Positions 34,771-44,318 of a stretch of DNA of 64,000 nucleotides are shown piece by piece (the first letter of the stretch is position 1; each line of letters starts with the position of its first letter). The position numbers and the translations under genes were made by a program. Origin of the DNA: Rhizobium sp. NLR16a (GTDB lineage: Bacteria; Pseudomonadota; Alphaproteobacteria; Rhizobiales; Rhizobiaceae); NCBI RefSeq assembly GCF_017948245.1, contig NZ_CP072865.1, positions 1,203,501-1,267,500 on the forward strand, in the 5' to 3' direction. Under the pieces are notes generated by a model, which did not search any database, was not told where the DNA came from, and saw only the letters and a program-made list of their open reading frames with translations.

Positions 34771-35906
34771 CGTTCCTCCAGCTCATGCGGCGCAATGCCT
34801 GGCGCAAGCGGCTGCGCTCCATTTTGCTGATGTTTTCAGTCGGCATCGCCTTCCTGATCTACGGGCTTACGGCGAGCTTCGTCAGCGGCAGCCAAGGCGC
34901 GGCCGGCGCCAGCGATAATCTGCTCGGCGTCTTCAACAAGTCCAGCCGAGGGCTGCCGCTGCCGCTTGCTTACCTCAACCGGATCGCGGCTGACGTCGAT
35001 GTCGCCGCGGTTGCCTATACCGCACGCATGCGGGGCTTCGTCGAGGTCGAAAAGAATGTGGTTGCCGTCAGCGCCGTCGATCCACAGGCGATCGCCGCGG
35101 CCAACGGCGACGAGCTCAAACTGACGCCGGAGCTGATCGCGGCATTGGAAGAGGCCGGTGATCGGGTGCTGGTCGGGAGGGCACTGGCGGAAGCCGAGGG
35201 CTGGTCGATCGGCCAGCGCATCGGCTTTACCGGGCAGCTTGCCAGGGCTGACGGCAACCGCAATTGGAGCTTCACGATCGCCGGTATTTTTGAGGGTGCG
35301 GATGCCAGAACCGATACCTATTTCATGCTCGCCCGCTACGACGCCCTCAATGCCGCTCGTGCGCGCAACAAGGATACGGTTGACGCCTTCGTGGTACGTC
35401 CGCGCCCGGGGGTGTCGCCAAGTGTGCTGGCGGCGCGGATCGATGCTCTATTCGCCAATTCGGCGGCGCAGACGAGGACGCAGTCGGAAAAGCAGTTTCT
35501 TGAAGCGTTTCTCCGGCAATTCGCTGACATCGGCCTGATCGTCAGCCTCGTCGTGGGTGCGGCCTTCGTCACCATCCTGATGATCGCGGTCAACACTATG
35601 CTCTTTGCGGTGAGGGAGCAGCGTTTCGAGATCGGCGTCTTGAAGGTGCTCGGCTTTTCCAGTCCGCGGATCCTCGCGCTCATTCTTGGCGAGACGTTGT
35701 TTATTTTTCTTGTCGGCGGCGCGGGCGGACTTGTTCTCGCCAAGCTTGCGACGCTTTCCATCGGACCGGAGTTCGGCCTCGTCTTCGGCGCGAGCGTGCT
35801 TGCGAAATCTCTCGCCATCATAGCGGGGCTCGGCCTGCTGACCGGGCTGTTGCCTGCCGTGACCGCCGTGCGCCTGCCCATCGCCATCGCCTTCAGAACG
35901 AGATAA
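34767..35906 (+). CDS. FtsX-like ABC permease 1
   Basis: 379-residue MacB/FtsX-type permease: one N-terminal membrane segment (LRSILLMFSVGIAFLIYGLT), a large periplasmic domain (about 45-250) and three C-terminal segments (LIVSLVVGAAFVTILMIAVN, LGETLFIFLVGGAGGLVLAK and a final one). REQRFEIGVLKVLGFSSPRI is the typical cytoplasmic loop that contacts the ATPase. Forms an adaptor-ATPase-two-permease operon, an arrangement used for mechanotransmission export of lipids, peptides or antibiotics. The substrate is unknown. Confidence 0.87.
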   Translation: MTFLQLMRRNAWRKRLRSILLMFSVGIAFLIYGLTASFVSGSQGAAGASDNLLGVFNKSSRGLPLPLAYLNRIAADVDVAAVAYTARMRGFVEVEKNVVAVSAVDPQAIAAANGDELKLTPELIAALEEAGDRVLVGRALAEAEGWSIGQRIGFTGQLARADGNRNWSFTIAGIFEGADARTDTYFMLARYDALNAARARNKDTVDAFVVRPRPGVSPSVLAARIDALFANSAAQTRTQSEKQFLEAFLRQFADIGLIVSLVVGAAFVTILMIAVNTMLFAVREQRFEIGVLKVLGFSSPRILALILGETLFIFLVGGAGGLVLAKLATLSIGPEFGLVFGASVLAKSLAIIAGLGLLTGLLPAVTAVRLPIAIAFRTR

Positions 35907-35910
35907 TCCA

Positions 35911-37131
35911 ATGCCATCAACGCTCAAGCAGACCTTTCTTATGATCAGAGTCAACCTTGGCAGCCTGCCGCGACGGCTGTGGATCTCGTTGTCGATGGTG
36001 CTATCGGTCGCCCTTGTCGTGGCGGTGCTCTCAGGTTTCCTGGCGATGGCGCGTGGCTTCGAGGCCGTCCTCGCCAGCGCCGGCTCGCCTGATATCGCCG
36101 TTATTCTCGGCGGCGGCACCAACCAGGAGACTGGTTCGGAGGTGCCGGCCGAGGCGATTCGCAGTCTTGCGGCCATGAGCGCCGACACCGGGATCGCCCG
36201 CGACGGCGCAGGCGGGCCGGCATTGTCGCGTGAAACCGTCGTTCCCGTCGATGTGAGACAAGGCGAAGGCGTCGAGCAGACGCTGTCGCTCAGAGGCATG
36301 GATCCGGCAGGCCCGGGTCTGCGTGAACGCGCGCGGCTTTCGCGGGGGCGGCTGTTTTCGCCAGGAGCGCGCGAGATCGTCGTCGGCGCCCGCGTCGCCG
36401 ACGCCTTTCCCGGCTTCGCGGTCGGCGAGACGATCCGGCTGGGCGCACTCGATTGGAGGATCATCGGGCATTTCACTTCGGGCGGCAGCGCCTTTGAATC
36501 GGAGATCTGGGCGGATCTGGAGGCGGTGCAATCGGCTTTCGACCGACAGGGGCAGGTGCAGAGCCTGCGTGTGCGGCTCGACGGCGGAGGCGATCCCGCA
36601 AGAGCACTGGCGGCGTTGCGTGACCGCCTGCCGGCTTTGCCCGGCATGCCGCTCGTGGCGGTTTCCGAGGCTGATCTTTACGCCGGCCAGGCCGAGCGCA
36701 CCGAAAGCCTGATCCGCCTGTTCGGCTGGCCGATCGCGCTACTGATGGCGATTGGTGCGGCGGCGGGCGCCTTGAATACGATGATGAGTTCGGTTTCCGA
36801 CCGCAGCGTCGAAATCGCGACGCTACGCCTCCTCGGCTTTGCCCGCCTGCCGGCCTTCGCCGCTACCTGGGTGGAGGCGGTGCTCCTGTCGGTGGCCGGC
36901 GCCGGCCTCGGTGTCTTCGCCTCCAAGCTCGGTTTCGACGGTTGGCAGGCAAGCACGATGGGCGCCAACAATACCAGGATGGCCTTTCAGCTCGACGTCA
37001 CGCTGGACGCGGTCTTCACCGCCGGCCTGCTGGGCCTTGCCATCGGCATCCTCGGCGGCGCCCTGCCGGCGATTGCCGCCGCCCGGCTGCCGCTGACTTC
37101 GGCTTTGCAGGCGAGGGGGGAATGGCGCTGA
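35911..37131 (+). CDS. FtsX-like ABC permease 2
   Basis: 406-residue permease with the same topology as its neighbour: N-terminal segment (LWISLSMVLSVALVVAVLSG), a periplasmic domain (about 50-265), then SDRSVEIATLRLLGFARLPA as the coupling loop and C-terminal segments. The two permeases probably form a heterodimer with one ATPase gene product per subunit. It starts four bases after the first permease stop. Codon use matches the rest of the operon. Confidence 0.87.
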   Translation: MPSTLKQTFLMIRVNLGSLPRRLWISLSMVLSVALVVAVLSGFLAMARGFEAVLASAGSPDIAVILGGGTNQETGSEVPAEAIRSLAAMSADTGIARDGAGGPALSRETVVPVDVRQGEGVEQTLSLRGMDPAGPGLRERARLSRGRLFSPGAREIVVGARVADAFPGFAVGETIRLGALDWRIIGHFTSGGSAFESEIWADLEAVQSAFDRQGQVQSLRVRLDGGGDPARALAALRDRLPALPGMPLVAVSEADLYAGQAERTESLIRLFGWPIALLMAIGAAAGALNTMMSSVSDRSVEIATLRLLGFARLPAFAATWVEAVLLSVAGAGLGVFASKLGFDGWQASTMGANNTRMAFQLDVTLDAVFTAGLLGLAIGILGGALPAIAAARLPLTSALQARGEWR

Positions 37132-37297
37132 GATGATCACCCACACCTGATTCGAGACGGCCCCTCGGGCGTTCTCACCATTGGGCTAATCGGCATGCGT
37201 GGCGCTTTGGCTTGAGCGTAAGCGAGAGCAGAATCACTACGGTGCAGCCTGAAGGAGAGATGTCTCCCGCCCCCGTTCCTTGATTTATTCCCCTTCA

Positions 37298-37307
37298 AGT
37301 CGCTGTT
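37298..37307. promoter_or_regulatory. Shared upstream box of beta-helix gene 1
   Basis: AGTCGCTGTT followed by a T/C-rich stretch, 219 bases before the ATG at 37517. The same 10-mer lies 212 bases before the paralogous gene at 39394. Candidate common regulatory element; the remaining 37132-37516 shows no gene. Confidence 0.35.
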
Positions 37308-37516
37308 TTCTCGACTCTAGTTGCAGCTTTTCAGCGCCTTATCATAGCCGGCGCCATTGCCTGTGGAGTAAAGCCCGTAAACCGGTCCGCTGCCGCATTG
37401 CCAACATCTTCTCGCCTTCTTGCCGTGGACGGTTGCCCCCGCCGCAGGCGATTGGCCGATCCCCGCCGGTCTCAGTGGCGACATAGCGATCCGACGAACA
37501 GGGCAACATTGGTGAT

Positions 37517-39007
37517 ATGACAATCTACTATGTGAACTCAGCAACTGGCTCCGACCGCAACGCTGGGACGAACCAGAACTCGGCTTTTGCGACTTTGTCC
37601 AAAGTGGAATCCTTAGCGCTGAAACCAGGCGACAGCGTGCTCCTTGCCAAAGGGAGCGTATTCAACGAACAGTTTGATATCAAATATTCAGGCAGCGAGA
37701 GCGCGCCGATCAAAATCGGCAGTTACGGAACGGGGGCGGCACCCGTCATCCATAGCGGCGGTGACGGCATTCATAGCCTTTATGCGTCGAACATTGTTAT
37801 CGAGAACCTTAAAATAACAAATAGCGGTGGTTCGGCCATCTCTGGCGGCAGCGTTTCGAACTGGACGGTTCGCCATGTCGAAGTCGACAAGGCGGGATTG
37901 TCGCGCGAAGTAGGTTCCGTGAATTTCCGCAATAGCAGGGACATCACGATCGAGAACAGCAAGATCTCGGCCGGGAAGGGCGACGGCTTCTGGATCGAAA
38001 AAGTCGAGGGCGTCAAGCTTCTCAACAATACCGTGACGAACAGCCACGGTGCCACGGCCGATGCCGTCCAGGTGAACGACAGCAGCAACATCGTGATCCG
38101 GGGCAATCATCTCGACCAGACGCATGCAGATAGCCCCAAAGGCGTCATCGTGCTCATCAGACCGGTGAACGCGGTGGTTGAGGACAATACTCTGAGCGGC
38201 GGCGGCTTCGGCATCAGCGCGCAAGCGGGCAAGAACGTCGCCATCCACGACAATGATATATCGGGATTTCACGGTTACGACTGGTCCTTCGCCATCGGTC
38301 TCGGTGATCAGGGCAACACGCGGGATTATGATATATCGGGAAATCACATCCATGACGGCGCATGGGGCGTGGTCATTACCGATCCCGCCGACAGCGCCAG
38401 CTATATCCGCACGAATATCCAAGTCCATGACAATGTCTTCGACGACCTCACGCAGGCGGCGCTGAAGGTCGACAGGCCAGCGTCCGGCTCCTTTTACAAC
38501 AATACGATCGAGAGCGGCGTAGAGGCGACCAGCATATCGCCGGCCATCGCCGACGCGCACACCTTTTCCGTCAGCAACAACCATACGGTCACCAGTGTCG
38601 AGACGGTGCTGGCGAGTTCTGATGCCAGGTCCGCCGCAATGACGGATGCGAACGTGGATCCGGCGGTCGTCGCCGTCCATGACAATTTGAAGATCATCAC
38701 CGATACCGGCGATGCCCATCACGGTAATCTCCTCAAAAACGACAGCTCGGACAACGGGACCCTGGCGCTCCGCCGCTTCGGTGACCAAAGCGTCGGCAAG
38801 CACGGTCTGACGCTGACCGGTGAATACGGCGTCATCCATGTGGACCGGGAGGGCAATTATGCCTATACGCTTGATGAGACGAAGCTCCCCGACCACGGCG
38901 GACACGTCAGCGAATCCTTCAGCTACGGGATCAATGACGGGACCTCGCATCACAGCGACGGGGATACGCTGACCGTCTTCGTCCATCTGGATGGTTTGCT
39001 GAGCTGA
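37517..39007 (+). CDS. Right-handed parallel beta-helix protein 1 (polysaccharide-active type)
   Basis: 496-residue protein. The N-terminal MTIYYVNSATGSDRNAGTNQ and PGDSVLLAKGSVFNEQFDI are typical of parallel beta-helix lyases and epimerases (AlgE/PL6-like). Residues about 90-340 are a ladder of short repeats (SNIVIENLKITN, DITIENSKIS, NIVIRGNHLD, NVAIHDNDISG). The C-terminal part (about 400-490: LTLTGEYGVIHVDREGNYAY, DTLTVFVHLDG) resembles a VCBS/cadherin-like domain of type I-secreted proteins. No Sec signal is present, so type I export is plausible (inference). The tandem paralogue starts at 39394. Catalytic residues are not assignable. Confidence 0.75.
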   Translation: MTIYYVNSATGSDRNAGTNQNSAFATLSKVESLALKPGDSVLLAKGSVFNEQFDIKYSGSESAPIKIGSYGTGAAPVIHSGGDGIHSLYASNIVIENLKITNSGGSAISGGSVSNWTVRHVEVDKAGLSREVGSVNFRNSRDITIENSKISAGKGDGFWIEKVEGVKLLNNTVTNSHGATADAVQVNDSSNIVIRGNHLDQTHADSPKGVIVLIRPVNAVVEDNTLSGGGFGISAQAGKNVAIHDNDISGFHGYDWSFAIGLGDQGNTRDYDISGNHIHDGAWGVVITDPADSASYIRTNIQVHDNVFDDLTQAALKVDRPASGSFYNNTIESGVEATSISPAIADAHTFSVSNNHTVTSVETVLASSDARSAAMTDANVDPAVVAVHDNLKIITDTGDAHHGNLLKNDSSDNGTLALRRFGDQSVGKHGLTLTGEYGVIHVDREGNYAYTLDETKLPDHGGHVSESFSYGINDGTSHHSDGDTLTVFVHLDGLLS

Positions 39008-39034
39008 TGTAAGGTGGCGGGCTGATCGCCCGTT

Positions 39035-39094
39035 CCTCGTCCTTCGACGCTTCGCACCTGATCTCAAGGTGCCCTAAGGCTTCGAAGGACGAGG
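39035..39094. repeat. Intergenic palindromic repeat, copy E, with 13-bp arms
   Basis: CCTCGTCCTTCGA (39035-39047) and its exact reverse complement TCGAAGGACGAGG (39082-39094) frame a 34-base centre. It lies between the two beta-helix genes. Same family as at 17050. Confidence 0.75.
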
Positions 39095-39181
39095 GCGGCG
39101 GTTCGAATGAGGGCTGATCCACGCGGTAACCTCGCCCCTACCTCCGTGACAGCACGGCAGGTTACCGTTCATTCACCTTTT

Positions 39182-39191
39182 AGTCGCTGTT
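39182..39191. promoter_or_regulatory. Shared upstream box of beta-helix gene 2
   Basis: AGTCGCTGTT, 212 bases before ATG 39394, matching the box before the first paralogue. An imperfect dyad GGTAACC/GGTTACC flanks it upstream (39125-39165). The rest of 39095-39393 shows no gene. Confidence 0.35.
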
Positions 39192-39393
39192 CTCTAGATT
39201 ATTTTCTCGAAGGTTGTATTCTCCCAGGCGCAGCCTCCGCAAGGCGCCTCTCCGGAGCAAGGCAGGCCAGTCCCTGTCGACGCCGTAACGGCAATCGAAG
39301 GCCGTGTTGATATGGCCTTCAGTCCCTACCGCATCCGATCCACTCGTTGCAGCTGAGCCAGACGGTTGCGCGACAATGCGAGAACAAGGCGAT

Positions 39394-40863
39394 ATGACAA
39401 TCTATTATGTGAATTCAGCGACGGGCTCCAACGCCAATGCCGGAACCAGTGCAGACGCGCCTTTTGCGTCGTTCTGGGCAGTGGAAAACCTGAAGCTGCA
39501 GCCGGGCGATAGCGTGCTGCTTGCGGCCGGCACCGTCTATAACGATCAGCTCGACCTGAAATATTCCGGCACCGTCGATGCCCCGATCACCATCGGCAGC
39601 TATGGGGTCGGCGACGCGCCTGTCATTCACAGCCCCAATGATGCCATTCACAGTCTCTATACGTCGAACATCGTCATCGAGAATATCAAGATCTCAGACA
39701 CCGGCGGCGCAGCCATCTATGGTGGTTATGTCTCAAATTGGACCGTTCGTAATGTCGAGGTCGATCACACCGGATTGTCGAAATCCGGGTCCATCACCTT
39801 CCGGACCGGCTCCAACATCACCATCGAAAACAGTACGATCAATGACGTCAACGGCGACGGCATTTGGATTGAGAAGATCAACGGGGTCACTCTCCTCAAC
39901 AACACCGTCACGAACGCCCACGGCACTGCGGCGGATGCCGTCCAGCTAAACGACAGCAGCAACATCGTCATCACCGGCAATTATCTCGATCAGACCGGTG
40001 CGGTGACGCCGAAGGGAGTACTGACGCTCATCCGGCCTGTGGACGCGGTGATCGAGGGGAACACCATCCTTGGCGGCAGCTTCGGGATCAGCGCGCAGGC
40101 CGGCACGGATATTGCTATCCATGACAACGATATATCCGGCTATGGCGGCTACAGCTGGTCTTACGCCATCGGTCTTGGCGATACGGGCGATACGCGCAAC
40201 TACGATATATCAGGCAACTATATCCATGACGGCGTCTGGGGCGTGTCGGTCAGCTCCGCCGGCACGACGACCTATGTTCGCGAGGGCATCGATATTTACG
40301 GCAATCTCTTCGATGACCTGACCCAGGCAGCATTGAAGGTCGACCGGCCGGCATCCGGATCCTTCCATGACAATTTCATCGCGAGTGATGTCACGCCATA
40401 TAGCATCTCCCCCTCGATCATCGCCGCAGGCACGTTTCCCGTCAGCGATAACACGATCATCGAAGAAGGTCCTACCACGCTTGCAAGCGCCGACAGCCTC
40501 GCCGCCGCGGATGCGAGCGTCAGCCTCGTATCGGACACCGGGGTCACATCCCACAATGACCTGAAACTTGCTGCCGACAAGATTGCTGCGGATAAGGTCG
40601 GCGCCCATCACGACAATCCCATCTGGGAAAACGGTGTATCGGATGAAACCCTGCTGCTTCGTCACTTCGGCAAGGCGGCTGTCGAAAAGCACGGGTTGAC
40701 ACTCGGCAACGGCGATCACGGCGTCACCATCGAAGCCGCTGATCTTGCTGGCCCGGAAAACGGCAGCGAAATTTCGCACCATGAGATCACGCCTCAGCCG
40801 TTGCATCATTCAGAAGCGGACCCGGTGATCGCCTCTATCCTTCATCACGGCGTGCTGCACTGA
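39394..40863 (+). CDS. Right-handed parallel beta-helix protein 2
   Basis: 489-residue paralogue of the protein at 37517, colinear over about 380 residues (MTIYYVNSATGSNANAGTSA, HSLYTSNIVIENIKISDTGG, TQAALKVDRPASGSFHDNFI). I start it at the conserved MTIYY rather than 30 codons upstream. The C-terminal region differs: the VCBS-like domain is reduced and ends HHSEADPVIASILHHGVLH. No signal peptide. Tandem duplication followed by divergence of the tail suggests two related polysaccharide substrates or export fates. Confidence 0.75.
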   Translation: MTIYYVNSATGSNANAGTSADAPFASFWAVENLKLQPGDSVLLAAGTVYNDQLDLKYSGTVDAPITIGSYGVGDAPVIHSPNDAIHSLYTSNIVIENIKISDTGGAAIYGGYVSNWTVRNVEVDHTGLSKSGSITFRTGSNITIENSTINDVNGDGIWIEKINGVTLLNNTVTNAHGTAADAVQLNDSSNIVITGNYLDQTGAVTPKGVLTLIRPVDAVIEGNTILGGSFGISAQAGTDIAIHDNDISGYGGYSWSYAIGLGDTGDTRNYDISGNYIHDGVWGVSVSSAGTTTYVREGIDIYGNLFDDLTQAALKVDRPASGSFHDNFIASDVTPYSISPSIIAAGTFPVSDNTIIEEGPTTLASADSLAAADASVSLVSDTGVTSHNDLKLAADKIAADKVGAHHDNPIWENGVSDETLLLRHFGKAAVEKHGLTLGNGDHGVTIEAADLAGPENGSEISHHEITPQPLHHSEADPVIASILHHGVLH

Positions 40864-40914
40864 GGATAGCCGGACGCACGCCGCTACGGCGAGAAGCCGT
40901 GGCGGCAGGGACCA

Positions 40915-41129
40915 TCAGAGGTCGCCGAGCAGCGTTCGCAAGACGTCGGCTTCTATTTCCGCGCAGATGATCTCGTATTCAGCGACGATCGCAGAATCGG
41001 CCGACAATCCTTGCGCATGCTGTCGAGGACGGAGCAGGCTTCGCCATAGGCGCCGCACAGCTCATAGAGATGGGGTTGGCCCGCTGCGGCGGCTCTGATC
41101 GTCGCCCGCGTGGCAGGCAGCCTCAGCAT
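40915..41129 (-). pseudogene. Frameshifted small gene
   Basis: With GGGAGGGG upstream, ATG 41129 opens a frame reading MLRLPATRATIRAAAAGQPH and LYELCGAYGEACSVLDSMRKD. The coherent C-terminus, ADSAIVAEYEIICAEIEADV then LRTLLGDL and stop at 40915, lies in the next frame. One extra T near 41005 (KD-LS-ADS) would join both parts into 71 residues. A one-base deletion, or a sequencing error, is implied. Family unknown. Confidence 0.5.
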
Positions 41130-41308
41130 CAATCTCGCCAGCCCCTCCCGGTGGTATGCTTGGCTATATGGGCGATGCTTCCTTCTCTGACGATGCCACC
41201 ATCCCTCGCGGTCTGTGTTCTGCCGTCGAGGGGAAATACGCAGAAATGCTGCCGTTGGTTTCATGATGCGTGTGGAAAGGGCTCACCCGTCGCTCCGCTG
41301 CTATCGGC

Positions 41309-42081
41309 TCAGGAAGAGAGGCCGATCGTAATCGTGGCGGAAAGCACGCCGCCACCCAGCTTTTCAAAATCGAAGATGTGATCGGTGGCATCCTGCGGAA
41401 CGAGGCCGTCGTCGTTGCGCGTATCGCGGCGGGGGCGTCCACGATAATCGGGATGCTCACCATAGATGATGTCGCTCAAGGCATCGTCGAAATAGACCTG
41501 GCTGACGAGAAGCTCCTTGCCATCCACGAGGATGCGGCAATGAACATGCGGCGTGCGGCCACTATACCATCCCGGATAGGCGGTCAGAAAACTTGCCTGG
41601 CCGGTCATGTCAGTCAGCTGGCGACCGCGAAAGGCGAGCCCGCTTATCGCCTCGGCATCACCAAGCGTACACATCTTCGCAGCCTCTCGGCCGGAATAGA
41701 TACCACGGTGATCGGTATGCCAGATTTCGATATCGGCGTTTTCGACCGGCAGGCAATCGGCTGCATGGACGATGCGGAGGGCCAGCCGCAACGGTAGTCC
41801 GGCTTCTCCTTCCGAGATGTCCTGGCGGGCCGGGACGTCGTTGACATGGCAGGGACCAAGGGTCTGGGCGATGGTCACGAGGCAATCGGGCGAGTGCGGA
41901 AGAGCAGCGCGGGCAGCTTTTCCAAGGCGACAGACTTGGTGCCGCCACTCAGGAAATCGGTGCCCTTCCAGGCGAATGTCCTGGCTGCCGCCACGACATG
42001 TCGCCGCGGCCAGATTGCCGCAGCAACGACCGACGATGCGGCAATCGCGGCGCCGCCAAGTACAAGAGTCCGCCTCTTCAT
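41309..42081 (-). pseudogene. Intradiol ring-cleavage dioxygenase, frameshifted
   Basis: The N-terminal frame from ATG 42081 (MKRRTLVLGGAAIAASSVVA, a Tat-like leader, up to SVALEKLPALLF) ends at a stop at 41875. The catalytic part is in the other frame: CLVTIAQTLGPCHVND, IEIWHTDHRGIYSG (Tyr ligand) and YPGWYSGRTPHVHCRI (Tyr, His, His ligands of non-haem iron). Removing two bases in CTGCTCTTCC near 41908 would give EKLPALLPHSPDC. The family cleaves catechols between the hydroxyls; the Tat leader suggests a periplasmic member. As sequenced the product is broken. Confidence 0.75.
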
Positions 42082-42203
42082 ATGCTCTCCTTTGTCTCGG
42101 GACTTGGCGTGTAAGGGGGATAGGCCGGGACTTCCAATTAAATCCCGGCAATGATCGACGGTGACGAGGCTGCCGCCGCGAAGCAGGGCGAGGCCATCAG
42201 ACT

Positions 42204-44105
42204 TTATATGGCAACCTGTTCGCCAAGCTCGACGACGCGGTTGGACGGCAGGTTGAAATAGTCGGAGGGGTCGATGGCAAAGCCTTCCAGAGCCATGAAT
42301 ATGCGTTCCTGCCAGCCGGGCAGGCCGGTGTTCGGCGTCCTGACGAGGTTGCGGCGACCGAGATAGAAGGACGTTTTCATGATCTCGAACTTGAAGCCTC
42401 CCTCCCGGCAGAGAGCCAGCGCCCTGGTGACATCGGGCTCGTCCATGAAGCCGAAGGTGATATCGAGACGCACGAAACGCGGCGACAGCTGGCTGATTTT
42501 GGTGCGCCTGCTGTCGGGAACGTAAGGTTCATCCTCGGTCCAGACCGTCAGGATGACGTTCTGCTCGTGAAGCACGTGGTTATGCTTGAGATTGTGGAGC
42601 AGGACATTCGGCGTCCTGTCGGGGAGGCTCGTCAGGAAGACCGCCGTTCCCGGAACCGTAACCGGCGAATGATCGGACTTTCGCTCGATCGAGCGGATGA
42701 AGGAATCGAGCGGGATCTCGTTGTTCGCGCGCAGCCGCTTCAGATAGGCCTGCCCGCGTGTCCATGTCCACATCAGCATCATAATCACCAGTGCCAGGGC
42801 GACAGGAACCCAACCACCATCGTAGATCTTCAGCAGATTGGCCGCCAGGAAAACGACTTCGATGACCAAGAGCGGCAGCAGCACGCCGGCGGCGAGCACG
42901 AGAGAATAACCCCAGACGGCGCGGAGAAACTGGAAGGCCAGCATGGTTGTGATCACCATGGCCCCAGTCACCGAGATGCCGTAGGCCGTCGCCAGGGATT
43001 CCGAGTCGCCGAAGGAAAAAATCAGCATCAGCACGCCGATCAGCAGGAGAAGATTGACGCTCGGCACGTAAATCTGGCCGGTGTTGGTCTCCGAGGTGAA
43101 CTTGATCCGCAGCCTTGGCAGAAAGCCGAGGTGAACCGCCTGGCGGGCCAACGAAAATGCGCCGGTGATCACGGCCTGGCTCGCGATGATTGTAGCGAGT
43201 GTCGCCAGGAGAACCACCGGCAGCAAGGCCCAGTCGGGATACATCAGAAAGAACGGATCGGCGATCGCAGCAGGTTGGCTGAGGACGAGAGCGCCCTGGC
43301 CGAGATAATTCAGCAGTAATGCCGGAAAGACGAGCACGAACCACGCCGTGTGAATCGGCCGCCGCCCGAAATGCCCGAGATCGGCATACAGCGCTTCGGC
43401 ACCCGTCACCGTCAGAAAAACGGCGCCGAGCACAATGAGGCCGACGGTGCCGGCATGGGCGAGGAACGAGACTGCGTTGATGGGATTGATCGCGGCGAGA
43501 ATTCTCCAGTCGTCGCCGATATGGATGACGCCGCCTGCCGCCATGGTAAGGAACCACAATACCGTTATCGGCCCGAAAAACATTGAAACAGCGGCGGTTC
43601 CGCGCGACTGCGCGGCAAACAGAGCGATCATGATTGCTGCCGACATTGGCGGAACATACTCGGCAAAGGTCGGCGTGACCAGCTTCAGGCCTTCGAGCGC
43701 TGACATGACCGAGAGGGCAGGCGTGATCATCGCATCGCCGATGAAGAGGGCTGCTCCGATCAGGCCCGCGAAGAACAGCACGGGCACGTTTCGTCCCATC
43801 TTTTTCATCAGGAGGGCAAGAAGCGAGAGGGTGCCACCTTCGCCGTCATTGTCCGCCCTGAGAAGGAACAGAACATATTTGAAGGTCACGATCACGGTTA
43901 GCGTCCAGACCATCAGCGAAATGAGACCAATTACCTCGAACTCGTGAACGCCATCGGCCGTGAACGGTCTGAGCGCCTCGCGAAAGGCGTAAAGCGGGCT
44001 GGTGCCGATATCACCATAGACGACGCCGACGGCGCCAACGACCAATCCGACAAAGCCGGTTCGGCTGACGGCATCACCGGTTTTGTCTGCATGTGTTGAA
44101 GTCAT
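42204..44105 (-). CDS. kup: Kup low-affinity potassium uptake protein
   Basis: 633-residue K+/H+ symporter. The N-terminal [20 protein letters not shown] is the Kup signature; about 12 membrane segments follow ([35 protein letters not shown]) and a cytoplasmic C-terminal domain ([20 protein letters not shown]). CGGGGAAAC precedes ATG 44105; the longer frame is unsupported. It is divergent from the Na+/H+ antiporter across about 210 bases, forming an ion-homeostasis pair. Confidence 0.92.
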   Translation of the reverse strand: MTSTHADKTGDAVSRTGFVGLVVGAVGVVYGDIGTSPLYAFREALRPFTADGVHEFEVIGLISLMVWTLTVIVTFKYVLFLLRADNDGEGGTLSLLALLMKKMGRNVPVLFFAGLIGAALFIGDAMITPALSVMSALEGLKLVTPTFAEYVPPMSAAIMIALFAAQSRGTAAVSMFFGPITVLWFLTMAAGGVIHIGDDWRILAAINPINAVSFLAHAGTVGLIVLGAVFLTVTGAEALYADLGHFGRRPIHTAWFVLVFPALLLNYLGQGALVLSQPAAIADPFFLMYPDWALLPVVLLATLATIIASQAVITGAFSLARQAVHLGFLPRLRIKFTSETNTGQIYVPSVNLLLLIGVLMLIFSFGDSESLATAYGISVTGAMVITTMLAFQFLRAVWGYSLVLAAGVLLPLLVIEVVFLAANLLKIYDGGWVPVALALVIMMLMWTWTRGQAYLKRLRANNEIPLDSFIRSIERKSDHSPVTVPGTAVFLTSLPDRTPNVLLHNLKHNHVLHEQNVILTVWTEDEPYVPDSRRTKISQLSPRFVRLDITFGFMDEPDVTRALALCREGGFKFEIMKTSFYLGRRNLVRTPNTGLPGWQERIFMALEGFAIDPSDYFNLPSNRVVELGEQVAI

Positions 44106-44318
44106 GTTTCCCCGCTCACGCCGCTTGCCTGCATGCAGAAACATATGCCGCATTGAAGAAGGGCAAGTAAATTCGTACCGGTGCAAACTTTTCGTGACGG
44201 CCAAGCGCAATTGTTGGCTGATATGGAAAACCGTGACAAGCGCGGGATGGGTAGATTTCGATCCGAGAGATTATGTTGTAGGCATTCGACGTCAGTTTCC
44301 AAGCCGGGGGCAGGGCAG

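Noticed and set aside
37688..39067. 459-residue minus-strand frame opposite the first beta-helix gene
   Set aside because: Shadow frame; the plus strand has clear beta-helix repeats and a conserved paralogue.
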